A DNA stretch of 64,000 bases. Origin: Butyrivibrio sp. GTDB taxonomy: Bacteria; Bacillota; Clostridia; Lachnospirales; Lachnospiraceae. A program made the translations under genes and the position numbers. The notes under the pieces were generated by a model that saw only the letters and a list, made by a program, of their open reading frames with translations, did no database searches and was not told the DNA's origin. The stretch covers positions 1 through 64,000 of the forward strand of contig JAMPEU010000010.1 in assembly GCA_023664865.1 (NCBI GenBank), read 5' to 3'. Each line of letters starts with the position of its first letter. Within the stretch, counting starts at the first letter, position 1. This document shows positions 17,685 to 26,472 of the stretch, piece by piece.

Positions 17685-18719
17685 CTAAAGCACATCTGCA
17701 AAATGCACCCGCAGCTTCTTAAAAATCAACGTCCCTAAGCAGAACAGGCTGACCGTAAATATCCAGAAATAGGTAGACGAATAAAAATGCTCCCAAAACC
17801 AAATCTTTTCATAAATTGCACTGCGATATCCGTTGACGATATATACCAACGGATTAAGTTTAAAAAACGCCTTCATCGAATCGGTCTTCAGCATGGAAAT
17901 ATCCCACAGAATCGGCGTCGCCCACATGCCAATCTGCAGCGCTATATTAATAATAGGCTGCAAATCCCTGAAAAAGACAACCAGAGCGCAGGTAAAGTAA
18001 CTCATGCCCAGCACCAGAAGGAACAGGCATATAGTGTAATATAGTATCTGCAAGGTATATATGCTTGGATAATACCCATATGCGATTGCCACAATCAGCA
18101 GAATACATGTGAAAAAAACATGGATAAATGTTGCAGCAATAACCTTGATGATAGGCAGTATGCTTATATTAAAGACAACCTTCTTAACCAGATAATTATA
18201 TTCCAAAAGCGCCGTAGTGCCTTGGGTAATCGCCTCCGTGAAGTAAAACCATGGCACAAGCCCCGCCGTCAGATATAACACATACGGCACTTCTATCCCG
18301 CCTGCCACCAACTGGCTCCTTGTATCAAATACCCGGTCAAACACTATCCAGTACATAACCACGGTAACTACCGGCTGCGCTAACGCCCAGATTATCCCCA
18401 GATACGAACCCGCGTAGCGTTTCTTAAAATCATTTTTGGCGAGTTTCCATATCAGCCTGCGGCTCTGGAAAAGTTCTTTCGGGATAGTCGTAATCCCATC
18501 ATAAAAAAGAGTAAAAATAATACAAGTAAACACTGTCAGCGTACACCCGCTGACTTTTTTCATGATTTCCGTATCCTGATCCGCCAATGGATTATGATGC
18601 AATACGATAACCATGAACATAATCAAACCAAGCCCCCAGAAAATAGCAATCGCTGCGGGCTTAGAAATAACAAATTGTTTAATTGTATTATTTGCACTTT
18701 TTTTCATATGAAATCTCAT
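17685..18719 (-). CDS. ABC-2 type polysaccharide export permease (Wzm-like)
   Basis: 344 residues with two N-terminal membrane segments (about 18-65) and the six-segment ABC-2 permease core after the amphipathic stretch WKLAKNDFKKRYAGSYLGIIWALAQP, a hallmark of the Wzm/TagG/RgpC family. It forms the membrane channel for the ATPase encoded next. Two starts are possible: ATG 18719, with AGGA very close upstream, and ATG 18707 (MKKSANN), with GAGA 7 nt upstream. The two extra membrane helices before the standard core are unusual, since most relatives are near 260-280 residues. The gene follows rfbC by 33 nt in the same operon. Confidence 0.9.
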   Translation of the reverse strand: MRFHMKKSANNTIKQFVISKPAAIAIFWGLGLIMFMVIVLHHNPLADQDTEIMKKVSGCTLTVFTCIIFTLFYDGITTIPKELFQSRRLIWKLAKNDFKKRYAGSYLGIIWALAQPVVTVVMYWIVFDRVFDTRSQLVAGGIEVPYVLYLTAGLVPWFYFTEAITQGTTALLEYNYLVKKVVFNISILPIIKVIAATFIHVFFTCILLIVAIAYGYYPSIYTLQILYYTICLFLLVLGMSYFTCALVVFFRDLQPIINIALQIGMWATPILWDISMLKTDSMKAFFKLNPLVYIVNGYRSAIYEKIWFWEHFYSSTYFWIFTVSLFCLGTLIFKKLRVHFADVL

Positions 18720-18752
18720 TTTTCCTACGAAATCTTCTGCCTTGTTTCCGCT

Positions 18753-19316
18753 TTATCCACGGTATTCTTTAGTAAACTCCCTAATGCCGCCCCACTTAGT
18801 ATCCCTCTCTGACTGAATCAGTTTCATTCCTTCTTCAATAGGCCACTCTATACCGATATCAGGGTCATTCCACAAAATACCGCCCTCATCATTAGGATGA
18901 TAAAGTTCGGTACATTTATACGCAAATTCCGCATAATCCGACAGCACAAGGAATCCGTGCGCGAAATTCTTCGGCACAAAAAACTGTTTCTTATTCTCTG
19001 CGGAAAGCCTTACTCCATACCATTTGCCATAAGTCTTAGAGCCTTGACGCAAATCCACTACAACATCATAGACCTCTCCCTGTAAAACCCGCACCAGCTT
19101 ATCCTGCGGATAATTAATCTGGAAATGAAGCCCCCTTAAGACTCCCTTAACAGACGCCGACTGGTTGTCCTGAACAAATACCTGATCGATGCCCGCCGCC
19201 TTAAAATCTTCATATTGATAGGTTTCCATGAAATATCCTCTTGCATCGCCATGCACCTGCGGCGTAATAATCTTAAGACCTTCTATCTCGCATGTCTCTA
19301 CGGTTATCTTTCCCAT
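18753..19316 (-). CDS. rfbC: dTDP-4-dehydrorhamnose 3,5-epimerase
   Basis: Third step of dTDP-L-rhamnose synthesis: epimerises dTDP-4-keto-6-deoxyglucose at C3 and C5. 187 residues, normal length, cupin fold. The active-site region GVLRGLHFQ (His base) is present, as are the conserved NFAHGFLVLSD and YKCTELYHPNDEGG blocks and the IEWP end. It is separated from rfbA by a GH25 gene. The last enzyme, the reductase RfbD, is not encoded in the window. Confidence 0.95.
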   Translation of the reverse strand: MGKITVETCEIEGLKIITPQVHGDARGYFMETYQYEDFKAAGIDQVFVQDNQSASVKGVLRGLHFQINYPQDKLVRVLQGEVYDVVVDLRQGSKTYGKWYGVRLSAENKKQFFVPKNFAHGFLVLSDYAEFAYKCTELYHPNDEGGILWNDPDIGIEWPIEEGMKLIQSERDTKWGGIREFTKEYRG

Positions 19317-19368
19317 TTCAATTAAAATCCTTTCCTTGATTTCTAATTTCTCTTTCCTATTTTGTTAT

Positions 19369-20730
19369 CTAATCAGTCGGCACATTGCCGATATCACCAT
19401 TCACAATTCCTGTGTAGCCCATAGAATATGCCGAATGATCGATGGATGTATCTATATTCATGTAAGACAAGTTTAAATCCACGTTTGTCGTGATTCCCTC
19501 TATCCTGCCTTTTGAAGTATACTGCCACATATGGTAATAACCCTCATATGTCGGCACATCGGCGTACTGCGCCAGCCACGTATTATAATTCGATAATTCA
19601 GTCATATCCACTCTGCCATTCAGCCAGTTAGTAGAACCATATACTCCTGTAGCATAACCGGCAGAAGCAACCGTCTGCATAAATGCCTTATGGTTTCTTG
19701 TGCGCTGCTCTGTCGTAAGAGCGTCCGCCCTTCCGTTTCCGCCCGCGCTCTCACTGTCCAAAAATACCGGATAATCCACATCATACTTTGCTATAAGATT
19801 GATTACCATACTTGCCTCTTCCACAGCTTCTACTTCGTTTATCGCCTGTGTGAAAAAATAGACTCCGACAGGAATCCCTGCATTAATTGCACCCGTTATG
19901 TTTTCTTCATAAAGCGGATCGATAATCAGATATCCCGTAGATGAACCCCTGTAACCGCACCGTATAATTGCAAATTCCACTCCATCCGCTTTTACCGCTT
20001 CCCAGTCAATATGCTGATTCCACTTGGAGACATCTATTCCCTTGCGGGCATCTTGCCCTGAAACCGTAAACGCAGTATTCTCCGTACCGTCAGCTTCTTC
20101 CTCTGCACCTTTTACTTCGGTATCCTCTTTTGATGCGTCTACATCATCTTCCGTCAGCATCATATATTCCACGCCTTCAAGCACCCGGTAATCAATATCC
20201 TGCTTTACCTTAATAGTGGTTACCGTATTGGGAATCCTAAAGCCCTCGGCTTCATTCATATAAACGCTGTATTCTCCGGCGCGCAGCTTATCTATATATA
20301 TAATTCCGTCCTCATTATTATCCACATACTCGCCCAATCCCTGTATCGTTACTGAAAAAGGCGTTCCTGTCACAAGCCTGCCCGCGCTGTTCACTATCAT
20401 TATGCGCAAATCCTTGGCAACGCTGCTCATAACCATGAAAACATTTCGTCCTGAATAAGTCTCTATGCTTTTATAATGGACATCAGGATCAAAGAATGTT
20501 TCGTCCTGCATAAAAGCATAAAGGTCATTGCCAACCTGCTTGCTGTCTTCATTTGTTATAATTTCATCCTGCCCTGCGTTTTCATTTTGTACGCTGCTAT
20601 TTTGCATATTTTCCTGCATGCCAAACTTTTTTTGCAGCAAATCCCTATTTGTTACTACAATAACGCCTGTTATCGCAATAAACATCAGCACCATCGCAAA
20701 TAAAGTTTTTCGCAATTTCTTAGAGTCCAT
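19369..20730 (-). CDS. Membrane-anchored GH25 lysozyme
   Basis: 453 residues: a short basic N-terminus, one membrane helix (about 8-28), an extracellular region with a prealbumin/SpaA-like domain ([19 protein letters not shown], then AGEYSVYM), an acidic linker and a C-terminal GH25 muramidase. The muramidase has GIDVSKWN near the start, the FLDSES motif (Asp and Glu of the active site) and WQYTSKG near the end. GH25 enzymes cut the MurNAc-GlcNAc bond of peptidoglycan. The start at ATG 20730 follows GAGGT by 7 nt and overlaps the end of rfbA by 11 nt, showing that it is a true operon member. It is a shorter paralogue of the protein at 22779-25700. A role in making room for, or attachment of, the wall polymer is inference. 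Confidence 0.88.
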   Translation of the reverse strand: MDSKKLRKTLFAMVLMFIAITGVIVVTNRDLLQKKFGMQENMQNSSVQNENAGQDEIITNEDSKQVGNDLYAFMQDETFFDPDVHYKSIETYSGRNVFMVMSSVAKDLRIMIVNSAGRLVTGTPFSVTIQGLGEYVDNNEDGIIYIDKLRAGEYSVYMNEAEGFRIPNTVTTIKVKQDIDYRVLEGVEYMMLTEDDVDASKEDTEVKGAEEEADGTENTAFTVSGQDARKGIDVSKWNQHIDWEAVKADGVEFAIIRCGYRGSSTGYLIIDPLYEENITGAINAGIPVGVYFFTQAINEVEAVEEASMVINLIAKYDVDYPVFLDSESAGGNGRADALTTEQRTRNHKAFMQTVASAGYATGVYGSTNWLNGRVDMTELSNYNTWLAQYADVPTYEGYYHMWQYTSKGRIEGITTNVDLNLSYMNIDTSIDHSAYSMGYTGIVNGDIGNVPTD

Positions 20731-21589
20731 CTGCAACCTCTATCAAATATTTTCCATAATTGGTCTTCGTTAGCGGTTCCGCCAGTTTCATAAGCTGCTC
20801 TTTATCAATAAAGCCTCTCTTATATGCAATTTCCTCTATACAGGAGATGTAAAGCCCCTGACGTTTCTGAAATGCCGCGACAAAATCCGCCGCATCTAAG
20901 AGCGAATCGTGGTTTCCCGTATCGAGCCACGCAAAGCCTCTTCCCAACGTCTCGACATGGAGCGTCCCCCTGCGCAGATATTCGTTATTTATACTTGTAA
21001 TTTCAATCTCGCCGCGTGCGGAAGGTTTAACATTAGCGGCAATTTCCACTACATCATTATCATAAAAATACAAACCCGGCACAGCATAATTGCTCTTCGG
21101 ATTTTCAGGCTTCTCTTCAATAGAGATGGCAAGTCCTTTTTCATCAAATTCTACGACACCGTATTCTCTAGGATCCCTGACATAATATCCGAAGATAGTC
21201 GCGCCTAACTGTCTTGATGCTGCTTCCTTAAGCACTTTGGAAAAACTCTGTCCATAAAAAATATTATCTCCGAGTATCAGCGCCACGCTATCGTTACCAA
21301 TAAATTCCGCCCCGATAATAAATGCGTCGGCAAGCCCCCTAGGAGTCTCCTGCACGGCATATTCCATTCTTAAACCAAGCTGTTCTCCTGTTCCGAACAA
21401 TTCTTTAAATGTCGGCAAATCCCTCGGAGTGGATATAATAAGGATATCCCTGATTCCCGCCAGCATCAGTATTGATAGTGGATAATAAATCATCGGTTTA
21501 TCATACACCGGCATGATTTGTTTGGATATAGCTTTTGTCAACGGATACAGGCGCGTTCCCGAACCGCCCGCCAGAATAATTCCCTTCAT
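20720..21589 (-). CDS. rfbA: Glucose-1-phosphate thymidylyltransferase
   Basis: Makes dTDP-glucose from glucose-1-phosphate and dTTP. 289 residues with the signature [11 protein letters not shown] near the N-terminus, followed by [21 protein letters not shown] and the late [12 protein letters not shown] block. The start at ATG 21589 is 10 nt after AAGGTGAG; a GTG five codons upstream overlaps that site. It lies 44 nt after rfbB and overlaps the next gene by 11 nt. Its product feeds RfbB and then either RfbC (rhamnose branch) or the RffA-type aminotransferase encoded at 50920-52047. Confidence 0.96.
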   Translation of the reverse strand: MKGIILAGGSGTRLYPLTKAISKQIMPVYDKPMIYYPLSILMLAGIRDILIISTPRDLPTFKELFGTGEQLGLRMEYAVQETPRGLADAFIIGAEFIGNDSVALILGDNIFYGQSFSKVLKEAASRQLGATIFGYYVRDPREYGVVEFDEKGLAISIEEKPENPKSNYAVPGLYFYDNDVVEIAANVKPSARGEIEITSINNEYLRRGTLHVETLGRGFAWLDTGNHDSLLDAADFVAAFQKRQGLYISCIEEIAYKRGFIDKEQLMKLAEPLTKTNYGKYLIEVADGL

Positions 21590-21633
21590 ATCGCAGATAC
21601 TCACCTTTCTGTCATTTAATTCTATACATTCAA

Positions 21634-22722
21634 TTAATTGCCCTTTGAATTATACATATCATTATAATACTTCTGGTAATCTCCGCTTGTCGCGTTTTTC
21701 ATCCAGTCTTCGTTTTCAAAATACCACTGAATTGTACGACGGATTCCTTCTTTGAACATCGTCTCAGGTTCCCAGCCGATTTCAGCCTTAATCTTGTCCG
21801 GAGCAATGGCATAACGCCTGTCATGCCCCTTTCTGTCTTCAACATAAGTAATCAACTCTTCTGTGGCAAGTTTCTTTCTTGGATCATCGTAACCTAACAT
21901 TTCCTGAAGAGTGTCCAGAATAATATGCAGTATCTCTATATTCTGTTTCTCATTGTGTCCGCCTATATTGTAAGTCTCAAACAGCCTTCCCTTTTCCTGA
22001 ACCATGTCGATCGCCTTCGCATGATCCTCTACATACAGCCAGTCACGGACATTTTTGCCATCGCCATATACCGGCAGTTTTTTGCCTTGAAGGGCGTTAT
22101 TGATAACCAACGGTATAAATTTCTCCGGAAACTGATAAGGTCCATAATTATTGGAGCAGTTCGTAATATTTGCCGGAAAATGGTAAGTATCCATATAAGA
22201 TTTTACCAGCATATCAGAGCCTGCCTTGCTTGCGGAATACGGACTGTGCGGCGCATATGGAGTCGTTTCATAGAAATATCCGCCATCCTCTTCAAGAGAA
22301 CCGTAAACTTCATCAGTGGAAACATGAAGGAATTTTTTATCCGCCTTATATGTGCCGTCAGGCAGTTCCCATGCTTCCTTGGCACAGTTAAGCATAACCG
22401 CCGTGCCAAGCACATTGGTTCTGATAAATACTTCAGGATTTTTAATGCTTCTGTCCACATGGCTCTCTGCTGCAAAATGCACTACCCTGTCAATATCATT
22501 TTCGGCAAAAATCTTCCTTATTGCCTCTTTATCGCAGATATCAGCCTTGATAAAAGAATAATTTTCTCTGTTTTCAACGCTCTTTAGGTTCTCTAAATTA
22601 CCCGCATAAGTCAGGGCATCCACATTAATAATCCTTATTTCATCACCATATTTCTTAAACATATAGTGGATATAGTTAGAGCCGATAAATCCTGCTCCCC
22701 CTGTTACAAGATAAGTTCTCAT
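21634..22722 (-). CDS. rfbB: dTDP-glucose 4,6-dehydratase
   Basis: Converts dTDP-glucose to dTDP-4-keto-6-deoxyglucose, the branch point for L-rhamnose and for 4-amino-4,6-dideoxy sugars. 362 residues, extended SDR family: NAD-binding [10 protein letters not shown] at the N-terminus, [11 protein letters not shown], the catalytic YSASKAGSD (Tyr-x3-Lys) and [17 protein letters not shown] precedes the ATG. It lies 56 nt after the large GH25 gene with no visible promoter or terminator between them. Confidence 0.97.
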   Translation of the reverse strand: MRTYLVTGGAGFIGSNYIHYMFKKYGDEIRIINVDALTYAGNLENLKSVENRENYSFIKADICDKEAIRKIFAENDIDRVVHFAAESHVDRSIKNPEVFIRTNVLGTAVMLNCAKEAWELPDGTYKADKKFLHVSTDEVYGSLEEDGGYFYETTPYAPHSPYSASKAGSDMLVKSYMDTYHFPANITNCSNNYGPYQFPEKFIPLVINNALQGKKLPVYGDGKNVRDWLYVEDHAKAIDMVQEKGRLFETYNIGGHNEKQNIEILHIILDTLQEMLGYDDPRKKLATEELITYVEDRKGHDRRYAIAPDKIKAEIGWEPETMFKEGIRRTIQWYFENEDWMKNATSGDYQKYYNDMYNSKGN

Positions 22723-22778
22723 CTTATTATATAATCTCCTTTTTACAACATAATATTTTATATCGCCATATGGCCAAG

Positions 22779-25700
22779 CTAATTCATATAATTGATGTTC
22801 ATGTCAACATTTCCATTTATTCCGCTGATAGTTCCTTTGCTGGAATACTGCCACATATCAATTCTGGTCCTTGTATAAGTAGGCGCTGCCGCATACTGTG
22901 CAAGCCATATCCTATAACTTGTAAGCGCAGGCGCATTTATAAAGCTTTCAAACCATGTCTTATTTGCATATATGCCCGCCTTATATCCGGAATTCTGTAT
23001 CGTCTGGCAGAACGCCTGACATACAGCCGTTCTGGAATCCGCACTGATTGCATCCCCACGCCCGTTACTTGGCTCAACATCCAAAAATACGGGCAGAGAC
23101 AGGTTATATCCCTTAATTAAGCTTAATACCATAGATGCCTCTTCTACCGCTTCCACGTCATTTACCGCCTGAGTAAAGAAATATACCCCGACTTTGATTC
23201 CGGCATTCTGCGCTCCCTGTATGTTGGCGCGGAATTTCGGGTCTTCAATCAAGGCGCCCGTAGTAGAACCACGGTATCCGCATCTTATTATAGCATATGA
23301 GATGCCGGAACTTTTAACGGCATTCCAATCAATATTGCCATTCCACTTGGACACATCTATTCCCAGCACGCCCGAACCGGAAGAAAGTCGCCCGGTAGCG
23401 TCAAATGAATATTTTGCACCCTGAATGACCTGTTCCCCTGTAACATAGTTGCCGTTCTTATCGTAGAAATACGTATAACCGTCTATCGTCTGCCAGCCTG
23501 TATATAAATATGCAGCGTTAGCGTTCTTTAAGTAAAATGTGGAATTAGTATAATAATCTGCATATACTGCCTCTACATAACTGCCGTCAGCTTTTTTAAT
23601 ATAGACTTGCACGCCGTTTTTGTTTTTCAGTTTCGAAGTATAATCGCCTGCGGCATCATTAACGACTTTCACTTTCCACTCCGCCTTGGCATCTCCACAA
23701 GTTCCGGTAATAGTTGCCTCTCCTGCCTTAACGCCTGTTATTGTTCCGTCGGCATCTATCTTCGCAATATCGCTGTTACTGCTCGTCCATGCAACTTGTC
23801 CACCCTCCGGTTTAGTCGTCGCAGTAACTTTCCCGGTCTTGCCTACGCTGACAGTGCTGTCACCGGATATGGTTACAGATTCGTACTTAATTATGGGTTC
23901 GGTAACGGTAACGGTAATGGTTGCAATTACTTCCTTATTCTCATTATTACTATTTATATAACTGCATTTAGCTGTAATTGTAGCCGTTCCAGCAGTAACG
24001 CCCGTTATTTCACCGCTGCCATCTACCGTAACATTGCCATTATCACTAGACCATGTAACAGGACCACCTTCTGGAGTCGTCGTTGCATTAAGTTTTTGTT
24101 TGTTGCCTTTAACTATACTGATACTGCCGCCTTCATCTATTATGACTGCTGTATATTCCTTGGACTGCTGGTCAGTCGATGGATTATTTGGGTCAGTCTG
24201 ATTTGAATCTTTCGGTGGATTCTCTAAACCAGGGTTTTGCGCGTCACCGCCGCTAGGAGGATTTAATTCATTTTCTTTGTCTGATTCACTTTCGCCTGTC
24301 TCACCTGATTCCGGTTTATTTTCTTCAGCCCCTCCGCCATTTTCACCAGTTTCCTCCTCTGTTTTACTTCCCGGAGTCACATTAGATTCGTCCGTATTCG
24401 TAAACTTCATAAACCCTGCCGCTCTTGCGATAGTCGCCGGGTCTGGAATATCAGATGCGTTAATCTGGGTATAATTACTGTCAGAGTTAAGCTCGGTTTT
24501 AGTGGAAGGTATCCACTCTACGGTATCAGTCAAGACTGATTCTATTTCCGTATTCTGCTGCGCCGTATCTTCTACTGCAACGTTAATCTCCGCCTCTGTC
24601 TTGATTTCGTCCTCTACATCTACCTTCTTATACTCTATCGTATCTATGACCTTTATGCTTTGTCCCTCTGAAGGCAGTGAGTACTTGCTATAAGCCTCGT
24701 CTGTCAGGGCTACTGCTCTTACAGTGTATGTACCGGCTGCAATTCCCGCCTGATATATGATTCCGTCCTTATCATCATCTTTAAGGTTGTACGTCTTATC
24801 GACTCCTACAACCTCTACTTCAAAAGGCACGCCGCCAATCAGTTTGTTCGTTTTCTTATTATCAAACTTAATCTTAATATCAGATTTAATGGTTGTAATA
24901 TTTATACCGACTTCTATAACATTAACGACTTGATTTTCTTCCTGTTCACCGCCGCCCTGTTCTTCTACACTGTCTCCTGCCGTCAACATCTGTGACAGCC
25001 TTGCAGATTCTGCATCTGCAACGGCTATAAGCCCGCTTTCTCCAATGACCTCTATACCCTCTACTTCTGTTCCAATCTCTGCAAAAGCTTCTACCTGTTT
25101 ATCCTCAGCCCTTGCCGACAAATATATGTTTCCTACTATAATGGCGGCTATCAATATAAAGCAGCCAAATACTCCTACAACATAATCCAAGGGTGTAAGC
25201 TGCTTAAAGAAGTAAACTACGCGGTCAAGTACATTCCCTGTATATTCCTCACTATGCTCATATTCTTCCTCTTCATCCTCGTCTTCATCTTCATAGTCTG
25301 TCTCGTCGTCATCGTTCTCATCCTCGTACTCTGCCTCGTCGTCATCATAGTCCTCGTCTTCGTACTCCGCTTCGTCGTCCTCATAGTCCTCGTCTTCGTA
25401 CTCCGCTTCGTCGTCCTCATAGTCCTCATCCTCGTACTCTGCTTCGTCCTCTTCATAGTCCTCATCTTCGTACTCCGCTTCGTCCTCTTCATAGTCCTCG
25501 TCTTCGTACTCCGTTTCGTCCTCTTCATAGTCCTCGTCTTCGTACTCCGTTTCGTCCTTATAACGGCTTCGCAGACTTCTCTTCGGCTTGGAAACATGGG
25601 TGTTTCGTCCATAGGATTCGATAGTTTCATCGTCCAAGCTCAAAAACTCTAATGTATCTTCAAGGTTATGCTGATTATTTTTATCTGTTCTTTTCATCAC
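22779..25700 (-). CDS. Large GH25 surface protein with acidic cytoplasmic repeats and Ig-like domains
   Basis: About 973 residues, type II membrane topology. Residues 1 to about 155 are cytoplasmic and contain roughly seven copies of a 12-residue Asp/Glu/Tyr repeat. A membrane helix lies at about 165-193. Outside come a prealbumin/SpaA-like domain (DKDGIIYQAGIAAGTY), a long Pro/Gly/Glu/Asn-rich linker, two bacterial Ig-like (BIG2) domains (for example ITGVTAGTATITAKC), choline-binding-type repeats (GWQTIDGYTYFYD) and a C-terminal GH25 muramidase with GIDVSKWN and FLDVEPS. The best ribosome binding site (GAGGGG) fits the GTG at 25700; ATG 25697 is next. It heads the polysaccharide operon, with its own promoter. 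Probable cell-wall-remodelling enzyme; the acidic tail has no known function. Confidence 0.88.
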   Translation of the reverse strand: MMKRTDKNNQHNLEDTLEFLSLDDETIESYGRNTHVSKPKRSLRSRYKDETEYEDEDYEEDETEYEDEDYEEDEAEYEDEDYEEDEAEYEDEDYEDDEAEYEDEDYEDDEAEYEDEDYDDDEAEYEDENDDDETDYEDEDEDEEEEYEHSEEYTGNVLDRVVYFFKQLTPLDYVVGVFGCFILIAAIIVGNIYLSARAEDKQVEAFAEIGTEVEGIEVIGESGLIAVADAESARLSQMLTAGDSVEEQGGGEQEENQVVNVIEVGINITTIKSDIKIKFDNKKTNKLIGGVPFEVEVVGVDKTYNLKDDDKDGIIYQAGIAAGTYTVRAVALTDEAYSKYSLPSEGQSIKVIDTIEYKKVDVEDEIKTEAEINVAVEDTAQQNTEIESVLTDTVEWIPSTKTELNSDSNYTQINASDIPDPATIARAAGFMKFTNTDESNVTPGSKTEEETGENGGGAEENKPESGETGESESDKENELNPPSGGDAQNPGLENPPKDSNQTDPNNPSTDQQSKEYTAVIIDEGGSISIVKGNKQKLNATTTPEGGPVTWSSDNGNVTVDGSGEITGVTAGTATITAKCSYINSNNENKEVIATITVTVTEPIIKYESVTISGDSTVSVGKTGKVTATTKPEGGQVAWTSSNSDIAKIDADGTITGVKAGEATITGTCGDAKAEWKVKVVNDAAGDYTSKLKNKNGVQVYIKKADGSYVEAVYADYYTNSTFYLKNANAAYLYTGWQTIDGYTYFYDKNGNYVTGEQVIQGAKYSFDATGRLSSGSGVLGIDVSKWNGNIDWNAVKSSGISYAIIRCGYRGSTTGALIEDPKFRANIQGAQNAGIKVGVYFFTQAVNDVEAVEEASMVLSLIKGYNLSLPVFLDVEPSNGRGDAISADSRTAVCQAFCQTIQNSGYKAGIYANKTWFESFINAPALTSYRIWLAQYAAAPTYTRTRIDMWQYSSKGTISGINGNVDMNINYMN
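25297..25558 (-). repeat. 36-bp tandem repeat encoding an Asp/Glu/Tyr-rich 12-mer
   Basis: About seven near-identical 36-bp units within the large GH25 gene, coding for EYEDEDYEEDEA-like 12-mers. Differences between copies are mostly third-base or Asp/Glu changes. The 36-bp unit keeps the reading frame when copies are gained or lost. Confidence 0.85.
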
Positions 25701-25744
25701 TCAATATAGCCCCTCTGTAGAATCTGAAAAATATATTCTTTGAC

Positions 25745-25773
25745 ATTGTACCACATTATAAAATTATAGACAA
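25745..25773 (-). promoter_or_regulatory. Promoter of the GH25-rfb-exporter operon
   Basis: On the minus strand, TTGTCT (25773-25768), a 17-bp spacer ending in TGTGG, and TACAAT (25750-25745), about 45 nt before the GH25 start. The TG near the -10 box strengthens it. It is the only clear promoter seen upstream of the run of genes down to 5329. Confidence 0.6.
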
Positions 25774-25777
25774 GGAC

Positions 25778-25811
25778 TTAATACGCGATACTGCGATTAA
25801 TGCGCGATACT
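25778..25811. promoter_or_regulatory. 15-bp direct repeat upstream of the operon promoter, possible operator
   Basis: TTAATACGCGATACT (25778-25792) and TTAATGCGCGATACT (25797-25811) match at 14 of 15 positions with starts 19 bp apart, 5 bp upstream of the -35 box of the minus-strand promoter. The placement fits an activator or response-regulator site; the protein is unknown. Confidence 0.45.
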
Positions 25812-25848
25812 TAACACCCCTTTTTTACCATTTTCTGCCTGAATACCC

Positions 25849-25879
25849 TTGACTTTACCTTCTAAAACTGACACAATAT
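25849..25879 (+). promoter_or_regulatory. Possible promoter of the zinc-ribbon gene
   Basis: TTGACT at 25849-25854, then ACAATA/CAATAT at 25873-25879 (18-19 bp spacer), about 55 nt before the start at 25932. The long spacer makes this tentative. Confidence 0.4.
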
Positions 25880-25931
25880 AAGTGCAACATTACAATTTCA
25901 ACATTATCAACTGAGAAAAGGGGAATTTTTC

Positions 25932-26255
25932 ATGATGTACATGCACTATTGTAAGCGTTGCCACCGTGTCCATATGCTCAATGGACACAAGCGTTCCTGC
26001 CCTAACTGTAGTGAAAGCATTACCGAGCTTAAGATTCCTTACATGGAATACATAGCCATGAACAGGGAAGAAAGGGAGCTTTTCCTTGCCCGTCTTGAGG
26101 ACGATGCACAGCTCAAAGGGTTAAGTACCACCTACCGTATGTATAAATACAGCAAATGGTACAAAGAGCTTCACAATCAGCTTTCGGGGAATGCAATTAT
26201 CACATACGCAATTACGGGCGAAACAAAGATGGACAACGCGGCATCTGCTGTTTAG
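25932..26255 (+). CDS. Small zinc-ribbon protein of unknown function
   Basis: 107 residues, starting at ATG 25932 after AAGGGG. The N-terminal 35 residues hold two CxxC pairs (CKRC and CPNC) about 17 residues apart, a typical zinc ribbon. The middle is charged and helical (MNREERELFLARLEDDAQ), and no membrane segment or signal peptide is seen. I do not recognise the family beyond the ribbon. It has its own promoter and a very strong terminator, so it is a single-gene unit. It is divergent from the large GH25 operon, with 230 bp of shared control region. A regulatory or nucleic-acid-binding role is possible but not shown. Confidence 0.75.
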   Translation: MMYMHYCKRCHRVHMLNGHKRSCPNCSESITELKIPYMEYIAMNREERELFLARLEDDAQLKGLSTTYRMYKYSKWYKELHNQLSGNAIITYAITGETKMDNAASAV

Positions 26256-26268
26256 CAAAACAGCGCAG

Positions 26269-26322
26269 GAAGGAGTGCTGCCAGTAAAATTTTACACTGG
26301 CAACACTCTTTCTTACTTTTTT
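26269..26322 (+). terminator. Strong intrinsic terminator after the zinc-ribbon gene
   Basis: A 17-bp stem with one mismatch and one G-U pair (26269-26285 with 26296-26312), a 10-nt loop and a T-rich tail to 26322. It begins 14 nt after the stop. Confidence 0.85.
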
Positions 26323-26472
26323 CTTAAATTTTTGCGAATACATGGATTTTTATGGATATTCATAGTAAAATACAAATATATTTGGAAATAATCCTATATG
26401 AGTAAATGTTTAAAATACCGGAAAGAACAGTGTAAATATTTCCACGCTGTGAGAAAGGAGTATGGTTATTAT

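Noticed and set aside
23607-24206. Plus-strand 199-codon frame within the Ig-like region
   Set aside because: Antisense to a well-supported gene with no start signal and no recognisable domain.
25254-25652. Plus-strand hydrophobic Val/Leu-rich frame over the acidic repeat
   Set aside because: It arises from the complement of GAA/GAT-rich codons in the 36-bp array; no start signal and an artificial composition.
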